Shown here piece after piece: positions 12,001 through 24,504 of a stretch of DNA of 64,000 nt; the first letter of the stretch is position 1, and every line of letters begins with the position of its first letter. The translations under genes and the position numbers were made by a program. The DNA comes from Dasyornis broadbenti (lineage: Eukaryota > Chordata > Aves > Passeriformes > Dasyornithidae): assembly GCA_013397935.1 (NCBI GenBank), contig VZRN01005892.1:662650-726649 (forward strand). Reading direction: 5' to 3'. A model generated the notes under the pieces. The model worked only from the letters and a program-made list of their open reading frames with translations. It was not told the DNA's origin and made no database searches.

Positions 12001-14337
12001 TCTTCTCCATCAGACATGTGTCTCACCTTGTCTGAGGAAGCTGTGGCATTCCTTAATGGTTGCTTAGTGAAAAGCAGTTCCTTGGAGGTAGACGCTAAGT
12101 CTGTCTCATATTATGCAATAATTATTAATCTTATCTTGTATTTGACTTTCCTGGTCAAATTTAGTCTTTTTGGGATCAGAATCAGCATTCCCTAAACCTC
12201 TCCTTGCCCCAGTTCCTATGCACTACAATACATACCCAAGTGTAACACACAGAGATGGTTCCTTTTTACTTTCTTCTTTTTCTTACCTGCTTCAGCTCTG
12301 ATACCATCTGAGTGATTTTAACAAAATCCTAAAGTATTCTACGCTTCATGTGTTCATATGTTTATTAAAAATAAATCCCCACAGCACCACCGTAATACAG
12401 TTGTCTGCCCCCAGGAAAGCCTGAGGCAGCAGAGGGCTCTTACCATTGGGATTTGAGGGTGTGAAGATGAGTGTTTTGTTGCAGATACCCTCATCAGTCT
12501 GCAAACTTAGTGCCTCTTTCATTCCGCAGAATAAGAGGAATTAAATGGATCTTCTTTTTTCCAGTCCTACCTTTCCTATCTTCCAAGCTTCCCTTGGAAC
12601 CTCACTGAAAACCCACCTGGCTGTAGCAGCTGGGGTTTACTCTGTGCCATACCTCTTACTGAGACCTTTATGTTGCTTCCAGTATTCCTCTGGTTTTAGG
12701 TAGAAATACCTTCTCAGGATTAACAATTACACGAGTTCAACAAGTTGGGGCTTCTTTGTTGGTTTTGGTGTTTTTTAAATCTACTTTAACACAAACATCA
12801 ATTGGTTAGGTCGACACATAGAATTTTACCCCTGTAGTATCGTGTGTAGGAGTTGTAATGGTGCACCAATCAATTCAGTTATCAAATGCAGGCATTTTAT
12901 AAGGTCCTAACTGATGATATCACAGCTGGTGAGAAACAAAAATAAAAAGGAAATTAACATATTGCAGTAAACCCGCAATTTTCAGGTGTTTCAGTGTTCT
13001 CCAAGGGAGTGTTTGAAATGCAGCAATATTTGAGCTGCCTTAACCTAGAATACAAACCTGTAATTGTGGGTTTAGGCCTTTGCAAATAAATTTCTTTGAT
13101 AAGTTTTTGTGGGTTTTTTTGTTTTTTGGTTTTTTTTTTTTTTTTTGCTGCAACCAGATTTAGTTCAGCTCAGACCAGGATCCCAGTCGTGCCTGAGGTT
13201 AATGGGAATAGCACACGGGTGTGGGGGGAAGGATTGGAGGTGCAGTGATTTTATGACACTGAGTATCAGGACACTTTGCAGCCTTTTCTAAGCAGCTGTT
13301 CTTTAGGTAAATTAATACCTGGGGTCTCTTTACTTCTCCCCAACTTTAACTACCATAAAAGAACTTAATGTAAAGCTGTTCACGGCTTATCTCACCCCAT
13401 TGCTATGTGGAGCTTCTAACACAAACTCTTTTGTACACTGCAGCCATAACACGCTAATCTTCTGAACTTCCTGACCCATAAAACTGTGATTATTGCTGCA
13501 TGTAAAATTCATCTGGAAATATCCCTCTGTATTTAGCGTTATGGGTATTATGTTGCAAAGTCCCTCCTTTGCAGTGGAAGGGCTGCCAGGGAAGGGAAGG
13601 ACAATGGGGCTGGAGATGGGTGTGAGTGTAGTGCTGTACCTTAATCTTGTGAATTTGGCTTTATTCGGAGCTGGTGATTCAACAGATGCAGTGTCCTGGT
13701 TCTTCTTTTTTTCCCTAGGTTACAATTTCAGATTTTTATTTTTTTTTTAATTAGAATAATTCTGGCTATTCTTACTTACCATTAGCCATGGATCAGTCAC
13801 TTATTTCCTATACAACTGCATGAGCAGATAGTTGAGAAACATCACATGTAAGAGCTATTTGGAGGAAGACAGGAAGAATGTTAGGGATGGAAAGAAAGCT
13901 TTACTGTGGCAGTTGTGATTCTTTTAAGTATCTGTCATATCTGAGAGTTATCTCTAGTCTCTATTCTGCTATTAAAATGAGGAATGAGAAGCAGTTTGCA
14001 GGATTTTTTTTTATAAAGGATGGCAGTTAAAACACACCAGAGACAAAAAAAGGAATAATAATAATCCATAAGGATCTTTCCCCTCTCTTTCTTTATGGAT
14101 AATACATAGTTTTCTTTTTAAAAAGCCATGTGATTGTTGTCTAATCTTCAGCAAAGAGAGTGTGATCAGCAGCTTTGCATTTGTGCATGTGAATATCACG
14201 AAGCGAGGGTGGGTTGGCTGCTCTTGAGGGTGCAGATGAACCAAAAAGCACAAGAGTCATGTTTCTTACTTTTTTTTGTCACCAGACTAACATAATATAG
14301 GTAAACATCTAACTGAAAAAAAAAATCTGAAAATTTT
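9021..14337. other. Non-coding intronic sequence
   Basis: AT-rich, no supportable exon on either strand. A T-rich run at 13104-13146 is the main low-complexity feature. Short open frames lack protein-like composition. Confidence 0.65.
13104..13146. repeat. T-rich low-complexity tract
   Basis: Nearly pure T with a few G interruptions, including a run of about 16 T at 13131-13146. Confidence 0.9.
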
Positions 14338-14600
14338 TTAAATTAAGTGAACAGGCTTTTTTAATTTTAAACCACAAACGTTTGTGTTAAATGATGCTTT
14401 TCCCAAGCCACTTTTATTTATTAGCATTGTTTTAAATTGCAAGTTGTCACATCCACCAGCCTCTAAATTACCCGTCCTCTGTGTTGCCATAGTTACACAG
14501 TAGCCACTAAAATACAGACTCCAGCGTAGAAAGGCAAGCTCAGACTGCGACTCATTTATTTGAAGGTTTTGGCAGCAGAATATCTCCACAAAGTCTTCGT
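14338..14600. promoter_or_regulatory. Putative regulatory element with palindrome and RFX-like X-box
   Basis: Contains a perfect 14-bp palindrome CACAAACGTTTGTG (14373-14386) and GTTGCCATAGTTAC (14483-14496), one mismatch from the RFX X-box form GTTRCC-N2-RGYAAC. Several AT-rich homeodomain-like cores lie around them. No repeat family recognised. Function is inference. Confidence 0.35.
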
Positions 14601-15734
14601 TTTATAACCTTTGAATTCTTGCATTTTAACTCTTTCAACTTCCATTACAGTGTTGTGCTAAAAAGCGTGTTTCATAAGACAAGGGTGCTCAAGCTGAGTA
14701 AATAAATATATGGGTATAGTTGACTTCTGGCTACTCTTTCCTACTCTTCTGCTTTGGTTTTGGGCTGAATGATCCTTGATTTTCTTGAGGTGAGGCTAAG
14801 GCAGCAGCGTCATGTCCTCTCCATTTCCTCCATCCTAAAGGCTTCCCATCCCCTTTCCATAGTGGGATCCCTTGCTGGTGATCTCACTGCAACGCAAATC
14901 TATCCTGGCTAGATTAGAAATGCAGTTTCTTCCTTAGGGAACACATCTTCCTGGAACTGTGGAAATGGGCTTGTATATTCCACAGACCCTTCACACTTTT
15001 AGCACTCCTCCCACCCATTCCATTCTGCTCAAGTGACGTGGAGCCAGTCCTTTGGTTCTTCAGACACCCGCGGGCCCCCTGGCTCCTCACAATCGTCTGC
15101 TCCAAGCTCCAGTCCTGCCTTCCACGCCAAACTGGCCATGGTTATCCTGCACCACTGTGTTTTCCTCTCTTTCTTGTATTTCTTTTTTCGGGGTACACAT
15201 ATCACTTCCGTCTCAGTGCCCCTCAGCACAAAGGAGACTGCAAGAGTGATGAGTCCACATGGGCTGTAAGTCACCAGCTTCCCAGTTCTCGCTGTCTCTT
15301 ATTGGTTTTCTAAGGCTTACGGGTTTTGTTCATGCAGGTAGTTACTGCCTCAGAGCAATACTACTCATGGTAAATAGAGCTGGTGTAATTTCCCATATTA
15401 GAAAAAAAAAAAAATATCCCACATGTTCATCAGAATGCAGAGATATGGGGAGAATCCTGTCAGAAAATATTTCTATTAGCCTAAAATAAGAATTCTGGAT
15501 GCTAACCAGCAGAATTTTTTATCAACCAAATATTTATAAATACCCATCTCTATTCTGTTTGAAATAAAGGGAAGTAATAAGACCCCCTCTACTTTACAGT
15601 GCTAAATAAGGAAGAGTCAGATAAATATTAAATCTCATATCTCAGTTTCTTGAGATCCTTGCTGGAGATACCAGTGGATAAATTGCTGTTTTCATTAGCA
15701 TTCCTATTAAAAACATTCTTCTACCCCACTCCTA

Positions 15735-15778
15735 CTCCTCCTCCTCCCCCCCACCAAAAAAAAAAAAAAGAAAAAAAA
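15735..15778. repeat. CTCC/poly-C then poly-A low-complexity tract
   Basis: CTCCTCCTCC and a C run switch directly to A runs interrupted by one G. Confidence 0.85.
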
Positions 15779-18700
15779 TCAACTTGTATTTTACCAGTAT
15801 TCCAAATATTTTGTATTAAGACATTTTGGGTATGTCTTCTGCTACATTCACATCAAACAATACTTGTTTCAGCAGTCACACTGTTGAACCCCTCTATACA
15901 AGCAGAGTAGGAGAAATGCTTTTAGGGATTGCAGTCTTTCAGCTGAGATCAAATGGTGCCATTTCGTACCTCCAAGGACAGGGTTGCTGACATGAGCTTT
16001 TACTCCGTGGGATACGGTACATGATCTGGAGGCACCAGTCTGCCTGGTTACTGCCATCAGGTCACAGCTTTCACAGATGACCTAGTCCCAGCAGAAAGTC
16101 TTGACCTCTCGCTTTTTCAGCACTTCAGAGGTTAATTTTGTTGAGGGATCAGATTTCTTTCCAGGGGAAGTTTCTGATGATCACCTTCTAGCTAGGCTTT
16201 ACTTTCCAGTGTCTCTCAGAGCTGCTGAATGTGGAGGGCTCTGTTGGAAAACAACCTTGCTCCAACTTTTTTTTCCAAGTCTTTTCCTAGATAGTCAAGT
16301 TACAGGCTGGTTTATTTAGCAGGGGTGTTGGATGGTAGCCTAATGAAGGTATCAACCTGCAAAATAAATCTGAGCCCCTTTCCTGGAATTCTTCATGGCC
16401 AGCAAGGTGGAGAACTGCTTTGGCCAGGGAATATTGCACGGTAAGAGATTTTCTACACTTTTGTGTTTTGTTACACCTTTGAGTAAGGAGGTTTAGCTTT
16501 GCAAATACTGGCAGCAGTGGAAACACATTAGAGGATGGATAAATCTGAGCTGCTTTCTCTCTGCACTGTCTCTTTTCAATTGTTGTATGCTGCATGAAAT
16601 CAATATATTTTTAAGAGATTGAAAATATTTGAATAACACGATACAAAATTTCCTATGAGACAACTGACAGCAATTACTGTTTGCTTTTTCTGGCTTAATT
16701 TCGTGATTCTGTGAGGTTTATTGATACTCACAGGTTGCTATCTAGCTGGCTATCTTTCCACTGGTGTTGCAGGCTTTTAGACTCAGAAAACTATGGGGCT
16801 TTGTTATATTTTAGCATCGTAAGTCTGTTTTCTGTGCAAAGGAGGAACCTCTCTGGGAATGAGCTCACTCTGCAGGGAAACAAAGGCGTATGTGAGTCTC
16901 TTTCAGGCCAGATCCCAGCCCAGAGTGCACTTGCTTTTTAGTACATAATATCCAGTTCTTATTCTCACTCCTGTGCACATTTCTGGTGGCTTCCTGATTT
17001 GTCGGAGTAAGGTTGCAAGATCCTTTTCCGTTTTGTGGTTCCCTTCATATAAGCCTAATTTTAAAGGCTCACATGAACCAGGAGTTATTGGTACTATTTA
17101 GAATGTTGCAGTTCTACTAGGAAAAAAACTGCTTTCAGTTGTACTAGCTGACATCTCCCACACAGCTCCCTTTTACAAAGAATAAAAATATAATCAAGAC
17201 ACACTTGATTATGTGTCTGTTTGTTCTGTAATCGCTGGTGTTATAACAACTGTTATTTTTCAGTGGTTTGGCTTCCTGAGGGATTGTACTGTGCCTGTGA
17301 TCAAATTAACACTTTTTCTATTGCCAAGTTCCGCTTTTATAGAAGGTGTATTTCAGCAGGCTGTCATGCATTCAGAAAGACAATTTCTGTTGTTTTTTCT
17401 GACGGGAGGACTGTGTGCATTATCTTTGTCTCCATGTGCTCAGCTGCAGCTGATGCTGCTGTGAGACAGGAGCAGTTCTCATGTGTAAAATCAGTTTTGC
17501 TGTGCACAGGTTTTGGCTTTGATCAATTTGTATAGAAGCTTTGCAGTGTCTTCTGAGTAGGGAAAAACATAATGGTGGCTGGGAATTGCTCTGAGACTTC
17601 ATGCAGGTACATCCTGTGTTCATTTTGTGCCTGCCTGTCTTGCTTGGGGTTACTGTCTGCAGACCTAAAAGACCTGCACTGGTGTCAGTGGTGGAGTTAG
17701 TGTTAGGATGGATTAAAAGAAGATGGGAAGCAAAGGAGCCATGTTCTGCCTGCCAGCTGCAGGAGGTTTTGGCTCTGGGAGTTTCCAGTATCCACCTCTT
17801 CCTGGGTGTGGATATTCAGTGGCCCCAGTTGGCCATTTGTGCTGGGGGAATGGGTGGGTGAGTGACCCTGGCCAGAGGGCAAAGGGCCATTAGGCAGGTG
17901 GGTCCAGCCCCTTGAGTCTTTCAAAAGCACCCTCAGAGCAGGGAATTTAAATGCACCTTGCATAGTTTTGTTTCCAAACTGCCCTTCATTCCTTTCCTTC
18001 CATATTTTCCTTATGTCAGTCCTGTAAGAATTTAGCCAGTCTGTTCTTCTCAGTGTTTAACCCTGTTTTGATTATGTTTTGGAGCCTCTGGTGAAGCAGC
18101 TGCCAGGTACCAGTAACTGCTGGTGAGGTGCTGAGTTCTCACCAGCTCAGCCCAGTGCTGGAGTCGCTTGAGGTGGGTGTCAGAAACCCTGTCACTGTGT
18201 TCAGGGAATGCTTCCCCTTTCTTTAAGTCTTAAATTGTGTCTTTGTATGAGGAAGTGATGTGATGCAGAGTATGTGCTTTTGGGGAGAAGTAAGTAAGTA
18301 GTCAGAAAAAAATATTGGTAAGGATGGCTGAGAAACCCTCATGGTCTAATCTTTGGTTTCCACAATTCTCCATCCTCTGGGCAGGCCACCTTCTCTTCCT
18401 GCCTGGAGTGAGGAGGTGTTTGGGCTGGGACCTTGCTGAGAGGGAGAAGGAGGCACATTGCAGTGGTGACCTACACCCAGATCTTTGCCAGGGGCCTCCT
18501 CCCCATTCCCTCATCCCGGGAGGACTGCAGGGAGCTGGGGCAGTCCAACACCACAGCCCCAGCAGCCTGAGCTTGACCTCTGCGTTTGTTCAGTTCCTTG
18601 CTGTCACACAGACACTTTACAAGGATTTATTCTCTGGAAGGCACCCGAGGCTTTGCATGTAAACAAGGATTTCTGACTTTGATTAGAAGACTTTTCTCAG

Positions 18701-20313
18701 CACTTCTTATTGTTATGGAAACAAAGGCAGAACAAACAAAGCATGTTTTTTTAACGTGATGACTGAGCTGTATCACTGACCTTATTGTGATAGGAAGACA
18801 CTGATTTTGTTTCCAGCTTTCGCTGGAGTCATTGTAGTGGCACAGACATGACCAGGGATGAGCATCAATCCCGTGGCCTTCAAAGCAGGGAGGTGAGAGT
18901 GTTGCTGGGCTCTGTGCACCCAGTGCAGAGCTGGTCTGGAAACAGCTTTACAAAGTCTCCGGACAGAACAGTAAATGGGGAAATCTGGTTTATAGGTGGT
19001 GAGTCCAAGAAAAAGGGGCTGGTAGCTGGTTGTAGTATTGTACACGAAATTTTGCAGACCTTGCTGGGAGTTCCTCCAGCACCTGGGTCACATGCAGTGT
19101 CTTGCTCTGGTTTCTCCCCTTCCCCGAGGCTGTGGAGGTACCAGAGGAACCCTGGTTGTGAACAATGGCCAAAAAACAAGTTCCACCAGTCAGGCATTTT
19201 GCAAGTGAATACAGTTGTGCCGGCTGCACTCGGTGACCCCAGACAGCCACGGGCTGAAGGGGCTCTGAGCAAAGCCTGCAGGTGAAGAAGGGGCCTTTGG
19301 AATTTCAGCTTCAGAGCAGGATGCAGTGAGCTACGGTGGAAAGTCAAATCGGTTCCTGAAGATTTTGGGTGTTTTAACTCCCTGGGATCAGGTGGAGTTT
19401 TCCTATGTGTGTGTGCTCAGCTGTGTTCGAGTTTGTCAATGGCTTGGTCAAATTCCTGGTTAGATTTTAAGGGACAGAATAAAATCCAGTGTTATTTTTA
19501 TAAGGTTATTAGCACTGACATAAAAAGATTAAATGAAAAGAGCATGTGCAGTTTTCTAGCTTCTCCAAATCGTTTCTTACCCAAACTTTTTCAACACTGA
19601 TTAATTTTGTTCTGTGAGTTATTCCCTTTACAAATAGGTATTTTAAATGTAAATCCTGAAACCTTATCTTGGATGAATTCTAAACAGAGCTTGACAGAGA
19701 GCTGCAGTTCAGCTTGCTGGCAGTAACCCCAATAGTCACTAAACATGAAAATGTCTGAATAGCTCACAGCACACTTCCAGCACTTTAACACTGCACCAAA
19801 AAATGTCATTAAAAGGATTAGATTCTGCTCCAGAAAGAACAACTGGAAAGGGTCTGTGTTCATTTTTCCTGGTTTACTTTTCTTGGTCTGGCATTACAAA
19901 GTGTTTCAAGGTAACAGTCCTGTCCCTGGGCTCCTCTTTTGGTAAGAAACAAAGCGGTTTATGTTAAAATACCTGTAGTGAGATGTAAGAAGAGAGTAAT
20001 TGGAGACATGGGAGAGGTGGGTGATTAATAACAGTGCAAAACACATTAATTAAATTAACTTCTCTCAGAGTAGATTTCCATCCATTCCTTTGCAAATGGG
20101 TATGTTTCAGTTTCAGAACAGTTTGAAAGGAAAACCATGCAAGGGTCTCTGTGTGCTTTCTGGATTTCTGGCCCAGTTATCACTATTGTAGGAAATCCCA
20201 GAAGGAAACAGTGGAGTCTATGGTATTTACTATCTCATGTTATAGCACATTTAATTTTTCTTTTTAAATCTTTGAAGATGCTGTGAAGTTTCAATCATTT
20301 TGTACCTTGATCT

Positions 20314-20333
20314 TTGTTGTTGTTGTTGTTGTT
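20314..20333. repeat. (TTG)n microsatellite
   Basis: Six to seven TTG units in a row. Confidence 0.9.
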
Positions 20334-23300
20334 CACCTACCAACTTATAAATAGTTAAATTTTTAAATAGAAGAGGATAATTGCCATGTTTCCACTTGAA
20401 ATATTGTAGAGCCCCAAGGCTCTTTCTTGGACAAATGTATTTTTCTGCAGCTCATTGTAATTTTGGTTTTGAGTGAAGATCCAACAAACTTAAAATCCAC
20501 ACCCATCTGTAGAGAAGGTGCATTTCCACCCTTCAACAATAGCTTTATTTAGAAGGATTTTAATGACTCCTTTGCAAAGGGGGAGGATTCCTGCAGCGAG
20601 AGGGGCTGTCCTGAGGATCACAGAATGACACTGCGTGCTGTCCAAGTTGACAAAAAAGAGCCAGTTCTGTGGAGGATGATTATGCAAGATGGAAAAGTGC
20701 TGATAGACTGTGGAAAAATACAAGTCTGAGCCTAACAGCTTTGCAAACCTGTTTGAGAAGGCAGCTTTGAGCAGCTGATCTGGTGCTGTAGTAGCAGTGT
20801 TTCACTAGGGTGAGCAGAGTGAGGTGGGGAGGCAGAGGAAGGTGCTTTGGGTGCTTGGTTTCACAGAGAGCAGGAGGCAGCGTGGTGGGAGTTTTTAAGT
20901 GATGGTGGGGTTGGGTTTTAAGTGGGTAGTTGTATAATTTTCATGTATAATACACTTTTAAGATTTTAATTTTTTTTTTTTTTAATTGTAATTTTCAGTA
21001 ATCAAGGGAAAGTTTCAGGTGATTGATCAAATAGGGAAAGGAAAGCCCAAACATTTCAGCTTCAGGTTATGGTTGAGTAGACGTCTGCTGACATGAGAAT
21101 TTATTAACTGCACCAGCTAAATTACAAAGATGCTATCTTGGCTCTGGGAGCCAAGAACACCATAATTTGGGCTGTTAGATGCCCCATTCTGCTTCCTCAC
21201 TTTTGACTTTAACCATCAAGGCACTGGATCAAGGTAAAAATGAACTCATTTACGTGGAGGGCTTGGGGTGGTTTCAAGAACAGCGTGAAAGAGATGCCTC
21301 AGTTTGGTGACAGCTGCTGTCCCCTGGAGGAGCCACAGCCTGAAACACAACATGAGGATTCATTCTATTGCTTTTTAGCTGTATATGTTGAGTGCTCATA
21401 AAGCGGCTTGTGTTGGCATCTAGTTTACAGAGTTCAGTGAATTCTACGTGCATCTTGCATTAAAATCAACCCTCTCTAGTGCTACTCCTAAGGGCAGTAT
21501 TAATCATTGTTTATGTAGGTTTGCAAAATTATTTTCAATTTCTTAAGGTATTTTGTTCTCTTACATCCTATTGTGTTTTCTAGCTAGAGACTGAGCACTC
21601 CCACCCTTCTACTGGAGTAATAGTTATTGACTAAAGCTAAAGCTACCTGGGTTTAGACAGATGTGTGGGTTTACCCATCCTACCTTGTCAGAACAGCTTG
21701 GCCACCAGTGTCACCAGCATGCCCACAAGGGCTGTGTTGCTTGGCTTGTGGCACCTAAAACCTATCCAGACATCTCTCTCCAGACCTCAGAACAGCTAAT
21801 CTTTTCAAATTTAGTAACGGATTAGTAAACTTGAAAATACAGAGTTTGAGTAGTTCATAGTTTCCATCAGAACGTAAAGGACTTAAAGCTTCAGGATACA
21901 CAAGGGGAAACCACAACCGTCAATGTATTCAGGTGCATGTTCCTACCTTTGTCCTCAGGCACATGTCCCAGTTCAGAAGGGCACTCAAATATTTTCATAG
22001 TGCCTTAGATTGCCCAGCTGAAGCCAACAGGATTGGCTGATGCCAGAAAAACTACTTATGGTTAACATTAAGGACATTCTTCAGATGCTGATGAACTGGG
22101 GCCTTTGGTAGTTTGAGGATTGTGAGTGCTTGATAATGAAACTATTAAACATGGAAAGCATTGGCATTATTCATATTATTGTTGTCATGATCGTTATTTT
22201 ATTATAGGTTCAGAAATAGAAAATATGTTTGTTGCTACACAGAACTTCGGAAAATGAGAAGCATGTTTTTTATTCAGTAATTTTATTACCTGTTTTGTTA
22301 CCGTATTTATAGACTTATAAAATCTAGGAATTGTAATTGCTTTATGTTATAGAAATAAGTATCAGTTACAGGACCTGTTTTCAAAACTGAAATTTACAAG
22401 TAATGTGGCTTTCAGTATTTCGCCTTGTGATATTTAATTGCCTACTCTAAACAAAAAGGTGCTTCAAAGAAGTCTTTCAATCCTTTTTCCAATTTTTCAA
22501 TTTCCCCCCCTAACATTTCTTGGCATGGGCAGCACATCTTTCATTCAGTTATGCTGGAAAAGATTTTTCAAAATAGCAAATGAAGCTGGTGTGTCAAATC
22601 TGCCTGGCTGGCTTTCTCAGACTCAGGAGGTCTCACATTGAGAGTTTTATTTCAACATGTATTTCTATTTTGTATTGCAGTGGATTCCCCTTTATCCAGG
22701 TGAAGGCAAATCTAGGAAAAAGATTCTCCCTTTCCTTTAAATTGTAGCATCACCAACACTGTAGACTGCAGCATTCCATTCCAATCACGAGAGCTAGAGT
22801 GTCTGTGGGTTTATCAAATAACATTTGGAAAATCTTGGAAATCCAGGGTTTTTCCTTTGACTGGGGCACTCCTGGAAGTCAATCAGAGCTGGCAGGAGTG
22901 AATTCTCATGAGCTGGAGAACACCAGATGAACACCCACCCCAAGGCTCCATTAGACAGCTGGTGGCAGGGGCCAGCGGTGCCCCCTGGGTCTCTCCCCAT
23001 CCGTGTTCTCTGCCAGCAGAGCAGCGTGGCTGAGCATCCCAAATTTCCTTTCCTGCCTTGCTGAAGCTGTTGATCTGAGCTTCTCAGCTGGCTTAGCTGC
23101 AGGGAAATGGAAGAAGGGGCACAAGTGGCTGTGCTGACACAGTGCTGAGGACCTTCACTGGGAGCAGAGCAGTCGGCAAGGAGCAGCTGCCAGCAATAAC
23201 CCTTCCTGTGACATGCAGAGCAGGATGTCCCCGTGGCCGCACTTCATTTGTGGTTCAGCAAATTGTGCTGCTCTTCAAGCTGGGCTCAGTTCCCTCAAAG

Positions 23301-24365
23301 GCCTTACACATATGTGGGTGAAAAGAGTACTCCCAAGTAAGAAATGGCAATTAAAACTATTAAGGCATCATCATTAAAATTCATGCAGGTAGGTGTTCTG
23401 TAGTGCTAAGTGAGAAAAAATATATGCTTTTCATTTCAAAGCTGAGCAAGTTTGTGTAGTAAGGCTGTAGTAAATCAGTGGTGAAGCTATGAATAAAGTT
23501 CAAGCAAACAGAGATAGCTTGCCTTACTTTACTCAGCACACAGTTCAGATTTAAATGCATGTATTAACTATTCAGTCTATAATTTTGTGAATGGCTTTCA
23601 CTCCCCAGTCAAAAACCTCACTGCAATCTCTTTGTTACAAGTTTGTAAAGCAAACAGAAATACAATATGGAAGAGAGTCTGGAGCTCCCAAAACCTGAAG
23701 CTGAGGTTATAAATAGCCACAGAGCTGCCAGGTGATGAGCTCTTACCTTTTGCAAATGACCTATGATATATATATTTATATATATATGCATTTCCTTCAG
23801 TGGACTGAAATGTCTTCACAGAACTCTTTCCAGGACAATATTTCAATTCCAGCTTCATTATTCTTGGAGCTGGAGCACTTGTAAGTGAGTTTATAAATCT
23901 CTGACTTTTACAGATATTTTAGGAGTTGGAGCATCTGGCTCCATTTTTTAGATAATTTTGATTCTTTCTGTTCTAACTCTCAAATTGCTTCAGGCAAGGC
24001 CTTTTCTTTTTTTTGTGGTGCTTTGTGTGTTCTAAACTTCCAGTTAGACATTTCTCATTTACTGGGAAATGTTGAACCTGTGACATGCTGGAAGAAGGTA
24101 GTCCTGAATAGTAGTTGTTCTTGAAACGGGTGTATGGTGCAGCTCAGGGGCGTCATGTACCATTTGAAGGACTAAACTTTTGATTACCGAAGTTTTTTGA
24201 GGCTGGTGATGCTGTCAGTGGTAGATCCAAGTTGTTGCCCAGGTCTGTGTAGCACCCTTTCTGGCAATCACAAGTGGCTAAGGTTGTAGAAATAATACTT
24301 TTCCTTCTGAATGATGTCTTATCTTTTGACCCTTGCTTTCTACCTCTGTTGTGCTTTTTCTGCAG

Positions 24366-24504
24366 CTGGGATGACAGCAGCTCTGTCAGCAGTGGGATCA
24401 GTGACACCATAGATAACCTCAGTACTGACGACATTAACACCAGCTCCTCTATCAGCTCCTATGCCAACACACCTGCCTCCTCCCGCAAGAACTTAGATGC
24501 ACAG
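24366..24504 (+). CDS. NAV2: NAV2 exon a (WDDSSSVSSG segment)
   Basis: Acceptor: pyrimidine-rich tract ending ctgcag; donor: CAG|gtaaga. The first base completes a split codon, then 46 codons (residues 1-46) begin WDDSSSVSSGISDTIDNLS and end RKNLDAQ; the exon ends in phase 0. The WDDSSSVSSG...SDT...DN signature is characteristic of navigator proteins and lies in the acidic/serine-rich disordered region upstream of the large Ser-rich exons. It is the first exon I can recognise in the window; the preceding exon must lie before position 1 or have escaped me. The next exon joins in phase 0. Confidence 0.93.

Larger units (their letters stand above)
14601..24365. other. Non-coding intronic sequence up to the first NAV2 exon
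   Basis: No exon recognised on either strand. Simple tracts: C then A run at 15735-15778, (TTG)n at 20314-20333, T run at 20969-20984, TA-rich run at 23766-23788. The open frames around 18315-18662 and 18848-19347 look like chance: both strands are open, composition is atypical and they match no family I know. Confidence 0.65.

Noticed and set aside
18315..19347. Overlapping open frames on both strands (115, 145 and 155 codons)
   Set aside because: Both strands are open over the same GC-richer stretch, a sign of few chance stops rather than coding; no navigator or other family similarity.
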